A program made the translations under genes and the position numbers. Below are positions 22,071 to 29,979 of a stretch of DNA of 64,000 nucleotides, piece after piece; within the stretch, counting starts at the first letter, position 1; every line of letters starts with the position of its first letter. Source of the stretch: an uncultured Hydrogenophaga sp. (GTDB taxonomy: Bacteria; Pseudomonadota; Gammaproteobacteria; Burkholderiales; Burkholderiaceae_C); assembly GCF_958439165.1 (NCBI RefSeq), contig NZ_OY288118.1:47292-111291 (forward strand), given 5' to 3'. Below the pieces are notes generated by a model, which was given only the letters and a program-made list of their open reading frames with translations, was not told the origin of the DNA and searched no databases.

Positions 22071-22679
22071 TCAGACCTTGCCCGGTGGCTGGTCGGCTGC
22101 CGGAGCCGGTGCAGCCGGCGCAGGACGCTTCAGCGTGGCTCTGACGGTGAAGTTGGAAACCCGGCGCTGCTCCCGCCCGGCCAGAGCGGCGGAACCGGCA
22201 ACGATCTCGACGAGCTCGGGACGGGTCAGCCAGGGACTGTTGTTGCCGAGATTGCGCAAGAGCTCAGAGACACGCTCCTGGGACTGTGCAGTTCCAGTGA
22301 GAAGGATGCTGAGGTTTTCCTGCCGGATGGTGTTGAGATACACACCGTCGGGCAGCTGGGTGACCAGTTCCTCGAGCATGTGGACCGGCAGGTTCCGATC
22401 GGCCTGGAGATCCTCCACCGCGGTCTGCCGGGCACGGAGCGACGCAATCTGCTGCTGCAAGCTGGCGATGTCCTTGATCTCGGCGTCCAGCTTCGCGGTC
22501 TCGGACACGAGGAACTGGTTGCGGGCCTGCTGTTGTTCGATCTGCGCCTGGTACCACAGGAAAACCGCGGCAGACACGAGGACGCCGATGAGTGCCGATC
22601 CGCCCAGTTGGGTGAAGAACAGCTCTTTTTGCCGCTTTCGTGCCGCTTCCCGGTGGGGAAGAAGGTTGATCAGGATCAT
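22071..22679 (-). CDS. pilN: Type IV pilus assembly protein PilN
   Basis: A 202-residue inner-membrane protein beginning MILINLLPHREAARKRQ, the conserved cytosolic motif that binds PilM. A single helix (about 24-45) leads into a coiled coil and a periplasmic domain (LVTQLPDGVYLNTIRQENLSILLTGTAQSQERVSELLRNLG). A proline/alanine-rich tail ends the protein. The start overlaps the pilM stop by 4 nt. Confidence 0.95.
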   Translation of the reverse strand: MILINLLPHREAARKRQKELFFTQLGGSALIGVLVSAAVFLWYQAQIEQQQARNQFLVSETAKLDAEIKDIASLQQQIASLRARQTAVEDLQADRNLPVHMLEELVTQLPDGVYLNTIRQENLSILLTGTAQSQERVSELLRNLGNNSPWLTRPELVEIVAGSAALAGREQRRVSNFTVRATLKRPAPAAPAPAADQPPGKV

Positions 22680-23767
22680 TGGTGGAACCTCCTGAGGGCC
22701 AGACCGGTCGACGTCAGGTAGGCGGGCGCTTCACGGCTGATCTTGCGGGCCTGGACAGAGGCCCCCATCTCCATGGTGTCGAAGGGATTGATCACCATGC
22801 AGTTGAACGACGTCTGCTGGGAAACGGCCTCGGTCAGGCCGGCAAGACCGGCGCTTCCGCCAGCCAGCAGGATGTGATCGACCTTGTTGAAGGGCGTGCT
22901 GGTGAAGAAGAACTGCAGCGCCCGGCTGACTTCCTGCGCCAGGCTGTCGACAAAAGGATCCAGCACCGCCTGGCGGTAATCCTCGGGCAGCTCGCCCGAA
23001 CGTTTCTTGGCTTCCGCCTCGTCGGACGAAAAACCATATTGACGGACGATCAGCTGGGTGAGTTGCGAACCGCCGAAAGCCTGGTCGCGTTCGTAGAGCA
23101 CTTCCTCGTTGCGGATCACCTGCATGCTGGTCGTCAGCGAGCCGATCTCGAAAAGCGCCACCAGCGCATCCGCTCCCTGGTTGGGCAGGGATTCGACAAC
23201 CCGACCGGCCGCCAGCCGGGAAGCGAAGGACTCGACGTCCATCACCACCGGCTTGAGGCCGGCCGCCTCCGCGAGACCTTGACGGTCGGATACTTTCTCC
23301 TTGCGGGATGCGGCGATCAGAACCTCGATGTCGCCCACCGCCGTGGCGCTGGGCCCGATCACGCAGAAGTCGAGACTCACTTCATCCAGGGAGAAGGGAA
23401 TGTATTGGTTGGCTTCCGACTCGACCTGAGCTTCCAGCTCCTTGTCGGTCAGGCCGCCGGGCAGGATGATCTTCTTGGTGATGACCGCCGAAGCGGGCAG
23501 TGCCAGCGCCACCTGCTTGGTCTTGCTGCCGCTCTTGCGGACAAGGCGCCGGAGTGCGTCGGCCACTTCGTCGAACTTCTCGATGTTGCCGTCCACGATC
23601 CAGCCGCGTTCCAGCGGCTCCATGGCACAGCGTTCCAGGACCAGCTCGCCCGAGCGGCTGCGGCTCAGTTCCACCAGCTTCACGCTGGACGTGCTGATGT
23701 CGATGCCCAGAATGGGCGCCGGTTCTCGGCTGAATAACGATCCCAATGAGATCAAGGCGGCCCCCAA
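22676..23767 (-). CDS. pilM: Type IV pilus assembly ATPase-like protein PilM
   Basis: Actin-like cytosolic protein that binds the PilN N-terminus. The 363-residue frame shows GIDISTSSVKLVELSRS (phosphate-1 region), VVMDVESFASRLA, and LLAGGSAGLAGLTEAVSQQT. There is no in-frame ATG before an upstream stop codon: the possible starts are TTG at 23767, 23755 or 23746, so the gene uses a rare start codon and the exact N-terminus is uncertain. First gene of pilMNOPQ-aroK-aroB-dgt. Confidence 0.92.
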   Translation of the reverse strand: MGAALISLGSLFSREPAPILGIDISTSSVKLVELSRSRSGELVLERCAMEPLERGWIVDGNIEKFDEVADALRRLVRKSGSKTKQVALALPASAVITKKIILPGGLTDKELEAQVESEANQYIPFSLDEVSLDFCVIGPSATAVGDIEVLIAASRKEKVSDRQGLAEAAGLKPVVMDVESFASRLAAGRVVESLPNQGADALVALFEIGSLTTSMQVIRNEEVLYERDQAFGGSQLTQLIVRQYGFSSDEAEAKKRSGELPEDYRQAVLDPFVDSLAQEVSRALQFFFTSTPFNKVDHILLAGGSAGLAGLTEAVSQQTSFNCMVINPFDTMEMGASVQARKISREAPAYLTSTGLALRRFHQ

Positions 23768-23810
23768 AACATCAACTCAAGGCGGTTTCGAAACTTAAGA
23801 AGTCACTTCA

Positions 23811-23839
23811 ATGCTAGCAGTAAGCCCCTTGTCCAGCAA
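23811..23839 (-). promoter_or_regulatory. Probable sigma-70 promoter of pilMNOPQ
   Basis: On the minus strand, TTGCTG (23839-23834), 17 bp, TAGCAT (23816-23811). Transcription would begin near 23804, leaving about 40 nt of leader before the pilM TTG codons. Confidence 0.45.
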
Positions 23840-23843
23840 AGAT

Positions 23844-23879
23844 TTTTGACACGCCCCACAAATAGAAACGTTGTCAAAA
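23844..23879. repeat. Inverted repeat TTTTGACA-N20-TGTCAAAA in the pilM/mrcA divergent region
   Basis: Perfect 8-bp arms at 23844-23851 and 23872-23879. Each arm contains a consensus TTGACA pointing inward, but no -10 box lies 16-18 bp away on either strand, so these look more like a protein-binding site than promoters. It sits upstream of both divergent operons (256-bp gap, 23768-24023). Confidence 0.4.
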
Positions 23880-23991
23880 TCACACGAGACAAGATCCCGT
23901 GGCTGGCTGTTGCCGGTGACTTGGGAGGTCGCCTCACATCCCCTCACAAGTTGACCGCATTCCGGTGGGCGTGGAAAAAAGGGGGCGTTTT

Positions 23992-23997
23992 TATAAT
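23992..23997 (+). promoter_or_regulatory. mrcA: Consensus -10 box (TATAAT) upstream of mrcA
   Basis: TATAAT at 23992-23997, about 27 nt before the mrcA ATG. The -35 region 17 bp upstream is weak (CGTGGA-like), so the promoter may need an activator. The implied leader is about 20 nt and lacks a good ribosome site. Confidence 0.45.
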
Positions 23998-24023
23998 GGA
24001 CAACCGTTCCAACGAATGCATTC

Positions 24024-26435
24024 ATGCCCGCTGACGACAGTACCCCCACCCGTTCTCCTTCAAAACGAGTATCTGCACCGTCGAGCCCGATCGCCCTGAT
24101 CGGACGCTTGGTGGTGGGTCTGGTCGGACTGGCGGCAGCCGGTGTTGCTTGCGTGCTGATAGCGGTGGGTATTGCCCTGGCGGTGGCGTACCCGAATCTG
24201 CCCGATGTCACCGGCCTGGCCGACTACCAGCCCAAGCTGCCTCTGCGGGTGTTGAGCGCGGATGGCCGGCTGATCGGCGAATTCGGCGAAGAGCGCCGCA
24301 ACCTCATGCGGATCAATGACATCCCCGACGTCATGAAGAATGCCGTTCTGGCGATCGAGGACGCGCGGTTCTTCGAGCACAGCGGCGTCGACTACCGTGG
24401 CATGCTGCGGGCTGCGCTGGCCAATCTGCGGCAGGCCAAGAGCCAGGGTGCGTCCACGATCACGATGCAGGTGGCGCGCAACGTCTATCTTTCGGCCGAA
24501 AAGAGCTACACGCGCAAGATTTACGAGGTGCTGCTGACCTTCAAGCTGGAGCACCTGCTGACCAAGGAACAGATCCTCGAGATCTACATGAACCAGATCT
24601 TTCTGGGTCAGCGGTCCTATGGATTCGAGTCGGCGGCACAGACCTACTTCGGCAAGTCGCTCAAGGAAGTCACCATTGCCGAGGCCGCCATGCTGGCCGG
24701 TTTGCCGCAGGCCCCTTCGGCCTACAACCCGATCCGCAACCCCAAGCGTGCCCGGGCCAGGCAGCTGCACATCATCGACCGGATGGTCGACAACGGGTTC
24801 ATCACCGAAGCCCAGGCCGAACAGGCCAAGGCCGAGCCCCTGAAGCTGCGCACGCCGACCGTCACGGCCGGCATCCAGGCCGACTATGTGGCGGAGATGG
24901 TCCGGCAGGCCATGGTGGACCAGTATGGCGAAGAGGCCTACACGCGTGGACTGGTCGTCACCACCACGGTGCGCGCTGCCGCGCAGGAAGCCGCCTACAA
25001 AGCTGTCCGGGCGGGCATTCTGGACTTTGAACGCCGGCAGTTCTACCGGGGGCCGGAGCTGTTCATCACCCTGCCGACCGATCCTGCCGAACGCGATGCA
25101 GCAATCGACGAGGCCTTGTCCGACCGGCCGGACAACGGCGACCTGCTGAGTGCGGTGGTGCTGGAGGCCAGCCCGCGCAAGGTGGTGGCGGTGCGGCAGG
25201 ATGGCGAACCGTTCGACATCACGGGCGAAGGACTGAAGCCGGCCCAGTCGGGTCTGTCGGACAAGGCCGGGCCGAACGTCAGGATCCGGCCGGGAGCGGT
25301 CATCCGGGTGGTCAAGCTGGATGACAAGAACTGGCGGATCACGCAGCTGCCCGAGGTGGAGTCCGCATTCGTGGCACTCGATCCGCGCAATGGACGCATA
25401 CAGGCACTGGTGGGCGGCTTCGATTTCCAGAAGGGCAAGTTCAACCACGTGACCCAGGCCTGGCGCCAGCCAGGGTCGAGCTTCAAGCCCTTCATCTATT
25501 CAGCAGCGCTGGAAAAGGGCCTGACCCCGATGACCGTGGTCAACGACGCGCCTCTTTTCTACAGCGCCGAACAGACCGGCGGCAAGCCCTGGGAACCCAA
25601 GAACTACGACGGCCAGTTCGATGGTCCGATGTCGGTGCGCCGCGCACTGGCCAAGTCCAAGAACATGGTGTCGATCCGGGTGCTGCAGCTGGTGGGCACA
25701 CAGAGCGCACAGGAGTGGGTTTCGCGCTTCGGCTTTGATCCGGCCCGCCATCCGCCTTATCTGACCATGGCGCTGGGCGCCGGGTCGGTGACACCCATGC
25801 AGATGGCCACCGGATATGCCGTATTCGCCAACGGCGGGTACCGCGTCACGCCGACCCTGATCACCAAGGTGTCCGACTACCGGGGCCACGTGCTGTTCGA
25901 GGCCCCGCAGACCACACTGGACAGTGCGCCCCGGGTCATTGACGCGCGCAATGCGTTCGTCATGAACAGCCTGCTCCAGGAAATCACCCGTTCCGGCACC
26001 GCAGCGAGGGCCCAGTCCACACTCAAGCGGCCGGACCTGTTCGGCAAGACAGGTACCACCAACGATGCGGTCGACGCCTGGTTCGTGGGTTACCAGCCCA
26101 CCGTCGTGGCCGCTGCCTGGGTGGGTTACGACACCCCGCGCAATCTGGGCAGCCGTGAAACCGGCGGCGGGCTGAGCCTGCCGATCTGGATCTCGTACAT
26201 GCAGACCGCGCTGAAGGATGTGCCGGTGGCCCAGTACGATCCACCCCCGGGCGTCGTGAACGTGGGTGGCGAGTGGTACTACGAGGAATACGGCCCGGAC
26301 CGCGGCGTCCAGTCGCTGGGCATGCAGGATCCGCTGCCTGGGCAGGCGCCTGCTGGGGAACAGCCGGCCGGCGAAGCGCCTCGTGCACCGGTCATCGAGG
26401 ACCGGCGCTCCATCCTCGACCTCTTCAGGAACTGA
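24024..26435 (+). CDS. mrcA: Penicillin-binding protein 1A (bifunctional glycosyltransferase/transpeptidase)
   Basis: Polymerises lipid II and cross-links peptidoglycan in the periplasm. The 803-residue product has a cytosolic tail, one membrane helix (about 29-55), and the GT51 domain with catalytic Glu112 in IEDARFFEHSG and GASTITMQVARN. An OB-like insertion precedes the transpeptidase, whose motifs are S485-x-x-K488 (PGSSFKPF), SKN and K675-T-G-T. The C-terminus is proline-rich. It is divergent from pilM, as in most Beta- and Gammaproteobacteria, and its end overlaps convergent cyaY by 11 nt. Confidence 0.96.
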   Translation: MPADDSTPTRSPSKRVSAPSSPIALIGRLVVGLVGLAAAGVACVLIAVGIALAVAYPNLPDVTGLADYQPKLPLRVLSADGRLIGEFGEERRNLMRINDIPDVMKNAVLAIEDARFFEHSGVDYRGMLRAALANLRQAKSQGASTITMQVARNVYLSAEKSYTRKIYEVLLTFKLEHLLTKEQILEIYMNQIFLGQRSYGFESAAQTYFGKSLKEVTIAEAAMLAGLPQAPSAYNPIRNPKRARARQLHIIDRMVDNGFITEAQAEQAKAEPLKLRTPTVTAGIQADYVAEMVRQAMVDQYGEEAYTRGLVVTTTVRAAAQEAAYKAVRAGILDFERRQFYRGPELFITLPTDPAERDAAIDEALSDRPDNGDLLSAVVLEASPRKVVAVRQDGEPFDITGEGLKPAQSGLSDKAGPNVRIRPGAVIRVVKLDDKNWRITQLPEVESAFVALDPRNGRIQALVGGFDFQKGKFNHVTQAWRQPGSSFKPFIYSAALEKGLTPMTVVNDAPLFYSAEQTGGKPWEPKNYDGQFDGPMSVRRALAKSKNMVSIRVLQLVGTQSAQEWVSRFGFDPARHPPYLTMALGAGSVTPMQMATGYAVFANGGYRVTPTLITKVSDYRGHVLFEAPQTTLDSAPRVIDARNAFVMNSLLQEITRSGTAARAQSTLKRPDLFGKTGTTNDAVDAWFVGYQPTVVAAAWVGYDTPRNLGSRETGGGLSLPIWISYMQTALKDVPVAQYDPPPGVVNVGGEWYYEEYGPDRGVQSLGMQDPLPGQAPAGEQPAGEAPRAPVIEDRRSILDLFRN

Positions 26436-26754
26436 AGTCCAGCGGCTGCCCGGCCTGCTCGGTGGCGTGCCGGGTCAGGTTCGAGAAGAACTCGCCCTGC
26501 CCTTTGGTGTCCATCCAGGCGGTGCCGTCGTGGCGGTAATGGAAGCCGCCCGCCTTGGCGGCCAGCCAGACCTCCTGCAGTGGCTTCTGCAGATTGATGA
26601 TGATCTGGGTGCGGTTGCTGAAGGTCAGCGTGATCATCCCGCCCACACGCTGGTTGTCGATGTCGGCGTCGGTGTCGTCGTTGAGGCGGTCACAGGCGAG
26701 CTCGATGGCCTTGAGCAGGGCTTCGGCGCGGTCCAGGTATTCGGTGTCGGTCAT
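26425..26754 (-). CDS. cyaY: Iron-sulfur assembly regulator CyaY (bacterial frataxin)
   Basis: A 109-residue frataxin that binds iron and modulates IscS in Fe-S cluster assembly. Features: acidic first helix EYLDRAEALLKAIELACDRLNDDTDADID, then the sheet GGMITLTFSNRTQIIINLQKPLQEVWLAAKAGGFHYRHDGTAWMDTKGQGEF. I choose the ATG at 26754 (MTDTEYLDRA); the nine upstream codons are not conserved. It is divergent from lptM with only 12 nt between starts. Confidence 0.95.
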   Translation of the reverse strand: MTDTEYLDRAEALLKAIELACDRLNDDTDADIDNQRVGGMITLTFSNRTQIIINLQKPLQEVWLAAKAGGFHYRHDGTAWMDTKGQGEFFSNLTRHATEQAGQPLDFSS

Positions 26755-26760
26755 TACAAT
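26755..26760 (+). promoter_or_regulatory. -10 box of a probably leaderless lptM-lysA transcript
   Basis: TACAAT at 26755-26760 ends 6 nt before the lptM ATG at 26767, so the predicted first base coincides with the start codon. No Shine-Dalgarno sequence is present. The -35 region would lie inside cyaY and is poor. Confidence 0.4.
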
Positions 26761-26766
26761 GCGTGA

Positions 26767-26988
26767 ATGTTCGGGTTCCAACGCATTCTAGGCCGCTGCC
26801 ATGGCCCCGCCCGGGTCGGGGTTCTGTGCCTGGCGAGCTGCGCCGGCCTGTGGGGATGCGGCCAGAAAGGCCCGCTGTTCCTGCCCTCCCAGACGACCTC
26901 CGCTGTGCCCGCAACAGCGGCTCTCCCCTCATCCGCTCCCGCCCAGAATGTCCCAGCTGCCCGCCTTCCTGACACGCCAGAACGGTGA
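26767..26988 (+). CDS. lptM: Small outer-membrane lipoprotein LptM (YifL-like)
   Basis: A 73-residue lipoprotein. The signal ends in lipobox LWGC and runs straight into the family signature CGQKGPLFLP; the rest is an alanine/proline-rich linker. In E. coli LptM helps oxidative maturation of the LPS translocon LptD. The lptM-lysA order is conserved. Its last 41 nt overlap the start of lysA in another frame, which implies coupled translation. Confidence 0.85.
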   Translation: MFGFQRILGRCHGPARVGVLCLASCAGLWGCGQKGPLFLPSQTTSAVPATAALPSSAPAQNVPAARLPDTPER

Positions 26989-28213
26989 ACTGCACATGGA
27001 GGGCGCGGCGCTGTCGCGACTCGCCCGCGAACACGGGACGCCGCTGTTCGTCTACAGCCGTGCGGCCATGCTGGCCTCCCTCGCCGCCTACCAGCGCGGG
27101 CTCGCCGGGCGCGATCACCTCATCTGCTATGCCATGAAGGCCAACTCCTCGCTGGCCATCCTGCAGACCCTGGTACGGGCCGGTTGTGGTCTGGACATCG
27201 TCTCCGGCGGCGAGCTGGAACGGGCCCTGGCGGCCGGCGTGCAGCCTGAACGCATCATCTTCTCAGGCGTCGGCAAGACCCGGGCCGAAATGCAGCGCGC
27301 GATCGAAGTCGGCATCGGCTGCTTCAACGTGGAAAGCCGGGCCGAACTCGACGTGCTGGACGAAGTCGCGCGCGGCCTGGGCCGGCGCGCGCCGGTCAGC
27401 ATCCGCGTCAACCCGAACGTGGACGCCAAGACGCACCCCTACATCTCCACCGGCCTGAAAGGCAACAAGTTCGGCATCGCCCATGAAGAGGTGATCGCCA
27501 CCTACCTCCATGCGGCGGGCTGCAGCGGCCTTCAGGTGGTGGGCATCGACTGCCACATCGGTTCCCAGATCACCCAGTCAGGCCCCTACCTGGACGCGAT
27601 GGACCGGGTGCTCGATCTGGTCACGGCCATCGAGGCGGCCGGCGTGCCCATCCCCCACATCGACTTCGGCGGCGGCCTGGGCATCGACTACAACGGCGAT
27701 ACCCCGCCGGCAGCCGACGACCTCTGGGCGCAGCTGCTGGCCCGGCTCGATGCGCGTGGCTTCGGGCAGCGCAAGATCATGATCGAGCCCGGGCGGTCGC
27801 TGGTGGGCAACGCCGGCGTCTGCCTGACCGAGGTGCTCTACCTCAAGCCGGGCGAGCAGAAGAACTTCCTAATCGTCGATGCAGCCATGAACGACCTGCC
27901 GCGACCGGCCATGTACCAGGCCTTCCACCGCATCGAGCCGGTCAAGCCGCGTGCGGGCGCGCCCATGACCTGGGACGTCGTCGGTCCGGTGTGCGAGAGC
28001 GGTGACTGGATCGGGCGGGACCGTGCCCTTGACGTGCAATCCGGCGATCTGCTGGCAGTGCTGGCGGCCGGGGCTTACTGCATGAGCATGGCCAGCAACT
28101 ACAACACCCGTGGCCGTGCAGCCGAAGTGCTGGTGGATGGCGAGCAGGTGCGGCTGATCCGCCAGCGCGAGAGCGTGGCCGATCAGCTGCGCATGGAAGT
28201 GCCGCTGGCCTGA
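26948..28213 (+). CDS. lysA: Diaminopimelate decarboxylase
   Basis: PLP enzyme making lysine from meso-diaminopimelate, the last lysine-pathway step. I start at the ATG at 26948 (MSQLPAFLTRQNGELHMEG), giving 421 residues; the longer open frame runs through lptM. Schiff-base Lys64 is in CYAMKANSS. Other motifs: DIVSGGELERALAAG, HIGSQI, DFGGGLGI, EPGRSLVGNAG and the active-site loop GPVCESGDWIGRD. Convergent with msrQ, overlapping it by 31 nt. Confidence 0.97.
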   Translation: MSQLPAFLTRQNGELHMEGAALSRLAREHGTPLFVYSRAAMLASLAAYQRGLAGRDHLICYAMKANSSLAILQTLVRAGCGLDIVSGGELERALAAGVQPERIIFSGVGKTRAEMQRAIEVGIGCFNVESRAELDVLDEVARGLGRRAPVSIRVNPNVDAKTHPYISTGLKGNKFGIAHEEVIATYLHAAGCSGLQVVGIDCHIGSQITQSGPYLDAMDRVLDLVTAIEAAGVPIPHIDFGGGLGIDYNGDTPPAADDLWAQLLARLDARGFGQRKIMIEPGRSLVGNAGVCLTEVLYLKPGEQKNFLIVDAAMNDLPRPAMYQAFHRIEPVKPRAGAPMTWDVVGPVCESGDWIGRDRALDVQSGDLLAVLAAGAYCMSMASNYNTRGRAAEVLVDGEQVRLIRQRESVADQLRMEVPLA

Positions 28214-28863
28214 GCGGACCGGCTGCGCGCCAGGCGCCGCCACAGCCGCCAGCCCAGCAACCCGCCCAGCAAGGCGGCATACACCCAGACCTCGGCAAAG
28301 TCGTTCTTGCCGGCACGCATCCAGAAGAAATGCAGGACGGCCAGCGCCGCCACGACATACACGGTCCGGTGCAAGGCCTGCCAGCGGGCAGCCCCGAGCC
28401 AGCGGATGGCCCGGTTGAACGAGGTGGCCGCCAGAGCCAGCAGCAGCACCCACGACAGCATGCCCACCAGGATGAAGCGGCGCTGTCCGGTGTCGTGAAC
28501 GATCGCCGCCAGGTCGAGCCCCATGTCGAACCAGGCATAAGCCAGCAGGTGCAGGCTGGCATAGAAGAACACGAACAGTCCCAGCATCCGACGCATCCGG
28601 GCCAGTGCAGGCCAGCCGGCCCAGGTGCGGAGCGGCGTGACCAGCAGCACCAGCACCAGGAACCGGATGGTCCAGTCGCCCAGTTGCCGGATCAGGGCTT
28701 CGGCCGGGTTGGCACCCAGCTGGTCATGCCAGGCGGCCCAGAACAACCAGGCCACCGGGAGCAGGCACAACAGGCCCAGCAGCGGCTTGGCCGCCGGATG
28801 AAGCAGCACCCGATTGGGCAGACTGGGCTGTGGCCGCCGCAGTGACGGGTTCGCCGTGGCCAT
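28183..28863 (-). CDS. msrQ: MsrQ haem-binding membrane subunit of the MsrPQ system
   Basis: Inner-membrane flavocytochrome-like protein that passes electrons from the respiratory chain to MsrP for repair of oxidised periplasmic methionines. The 226-residue product has about six hydrophobic segments of the ferric-reductase type and the conserved histidines in FFYASLHLLAYAWFDMG, ALHRTVYVVAALAVLHFFW. It follows msrP by 11 nt. Confidence 0.94.
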   Translation of the reverse strand: MATANPSLRRPQPSLPNRVLLHPAAKPLLGLLCLLPVAWLFWAAWHDQLGANPAEALIRQLGDWTIRFLVLVLLVTPLRTWAGWPALARMRRMLGLFVFFYASLHLLAYAWFDMGLDLAAIVHDTGQRRFILVGMLSWVLLLALAATSFNRAIRWLGAARWQALHRTVYVVAALAVLHFFWMRAGKNDFAEVWVYAALLGGLLGWRLWRRLARSRSAQASGTSMRS

Positions 28864-28874
28864 GAGGGGCGGGC

Positions 28875-29867
28875 TCAGTAGAACTTGCGCAGGTCCATGC
28901 CGGCGTAGAGCTGCCCGACCTGGGCTTCGTAACCGTTGAACATCTGCGTCTGCCGGCGCTTGGCGAACAGCCCGCCCTCGTCACCGATGCGTCGCTCGGT
29001 GGCCTGGCTCCAGCGCGGGTGCGCCACCTGCGGGTTGACGTTGGAATAGAAGCCGTATTCCTGCGGCGCGGCGATGTTCCAGGCGGTGTTGGGCTGCTTG
29101 TCGGTGAACCGGATCTTCACGATCGACTTGCCGCTCTTGAAGCCGTACTTCCAGGGCACCATCAGGCGCAACGGGGCGCCGTTCTGGTTGGGCAGCACTT
29201 CGCCGTACATGCCGAAAGCCAGCATCGACAGCGGATGCATGGCCTCGTCCATGCGCAGACCTTCGACGTAGGGCCACAACAGAACCGGGCTGCGCAGCCC
29301 GGGCATCTGGGCCTTGTCCGCCAGGGTGTGGAATTCGACGAACTTCGCACTGCCCTGCGGCTCGACGCGGCGGATCAGTTCGGCCACCGAATAGCCGACC
29401 CACGGGATCACCATCGACCAACCCTCGACGCAGCGCATGCGGTAGATGCGCTCTTCCATGGCCGCGAGCTTGAGCAGGGACTCGATGTCGTAGGTGCCGG
29501 GCTTGTTCACCAGGCCTTCGACCTGCACCGTCCAGGGCCGGGTCTTGAGGGTTCCGGATCGGGCGGCCGGATCGGACTTGTCGGTGCCGAACTCGTAGAA
29601 GTTGTTGTAGGTGCTGGCGTCCTTGTAGGCCGTGGGCTTGTCCAGCGCCTGGGCACCGGCCAGGGCACTCGGGCGGGAGGCCAGGGGAGCCAGCCGGCCG
29701 GGGCGCTCGGTGCCGCTCTGGGCAAAGGCCTGGCGGCCGGACCAACCGACCGCGCCGGTGGCGGCGGCGGCCATCAGCCACTGACGGCGGTTCTGGTAAG
29801 CGCTCTGGGGGGTGATCTCGCTGGAGATCGGGTGCTGGAAGCCGTCCTGGCCGGTGCGGATGATCAT
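28875..29867 (-). CDS. msrP: Protein-methionine-sulfoxide reductase catalytic subunit MsrP
   Basis: Periplasmic molybdopterin enzyme that reduces protein methionine sulfoxide. I start at the ATG at 29867 (MIIRTGQDGFQHPISSEITP), giving 330 residues. A twin-arginine signal is present (NRRQWLMAAAATGAVGW, Arg27-28), so the folded protein is exported by Tat. The molybdenum-ligand cysteine is Cys146 in YRMRCVEGWSMVIPW. A strong hairpin lies 19 nt before the start. Confidence 0.96.
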   Translation of the reverse strand: MIIRTGQDGFQHPISSEITPQSAYQNRRQWLMAAAATGAVGWSGRQAFAQSGTERPGRLAPLASRPSALAGAQALDKPTAYKDASTYNNFYEFGTDKSDPAARSGTLKTRPWTVQVEGLVNKPGTYDIESLLKLAAMEERIYRMRCVEGWSMVIPWVGYSVAELIRRVEPQGSAKFVEFHTLADKAQMPGLRSPVLLWPYVEGLRMDEAMHPLSMLAFGMYGEVLPNQNGAPLRLMVPWKYGFKSGKSIVKIRFTDKQPNTAWNIAAPQEYGFYSNVNPQVAHPRWSQATERRIGDEGGLFAKRRQTQMFNGYEAQVGQLYAGMDLRKFY

Positions 29868-29886
29868 GCTGCAAACCTCGAATGAA

Positions 29887-29919
29887 GACAGCAGGGCGGA
29901 GGATTCCGCCACCGCTGTC
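29887..29919 (-). promoter_or_regulatory. Strong hairpin between ccsB and msrP
   Basis: GACAGC/GCTGTC outer stem and GGCGGA/TCCGCC inner stem around a GGAT loop, with a small internal bulge (29887-29919). The minus-strand flank after it is pyrimidine-rich (TCTTCATT) without a true T tract. It could be a weak terminator of resB-ccsB or an RNA element controlling msrP. Confidence 0.5.
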
Positions 29920-29979
29920 CGGGTTGGTCGTGGGACCGCAGCGATTCTTGCAAAGTTCCGGCTGGCGGGCCGGCCGGGA

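Noticed and set aside
23844..23879. Divergent promoters from the two TTGACA boxes
   Set aside because: Neither box has a -10 element at 16-18 bp, and better candidates for pilM (23811-23839) and mrcA (23992-23997) exist.
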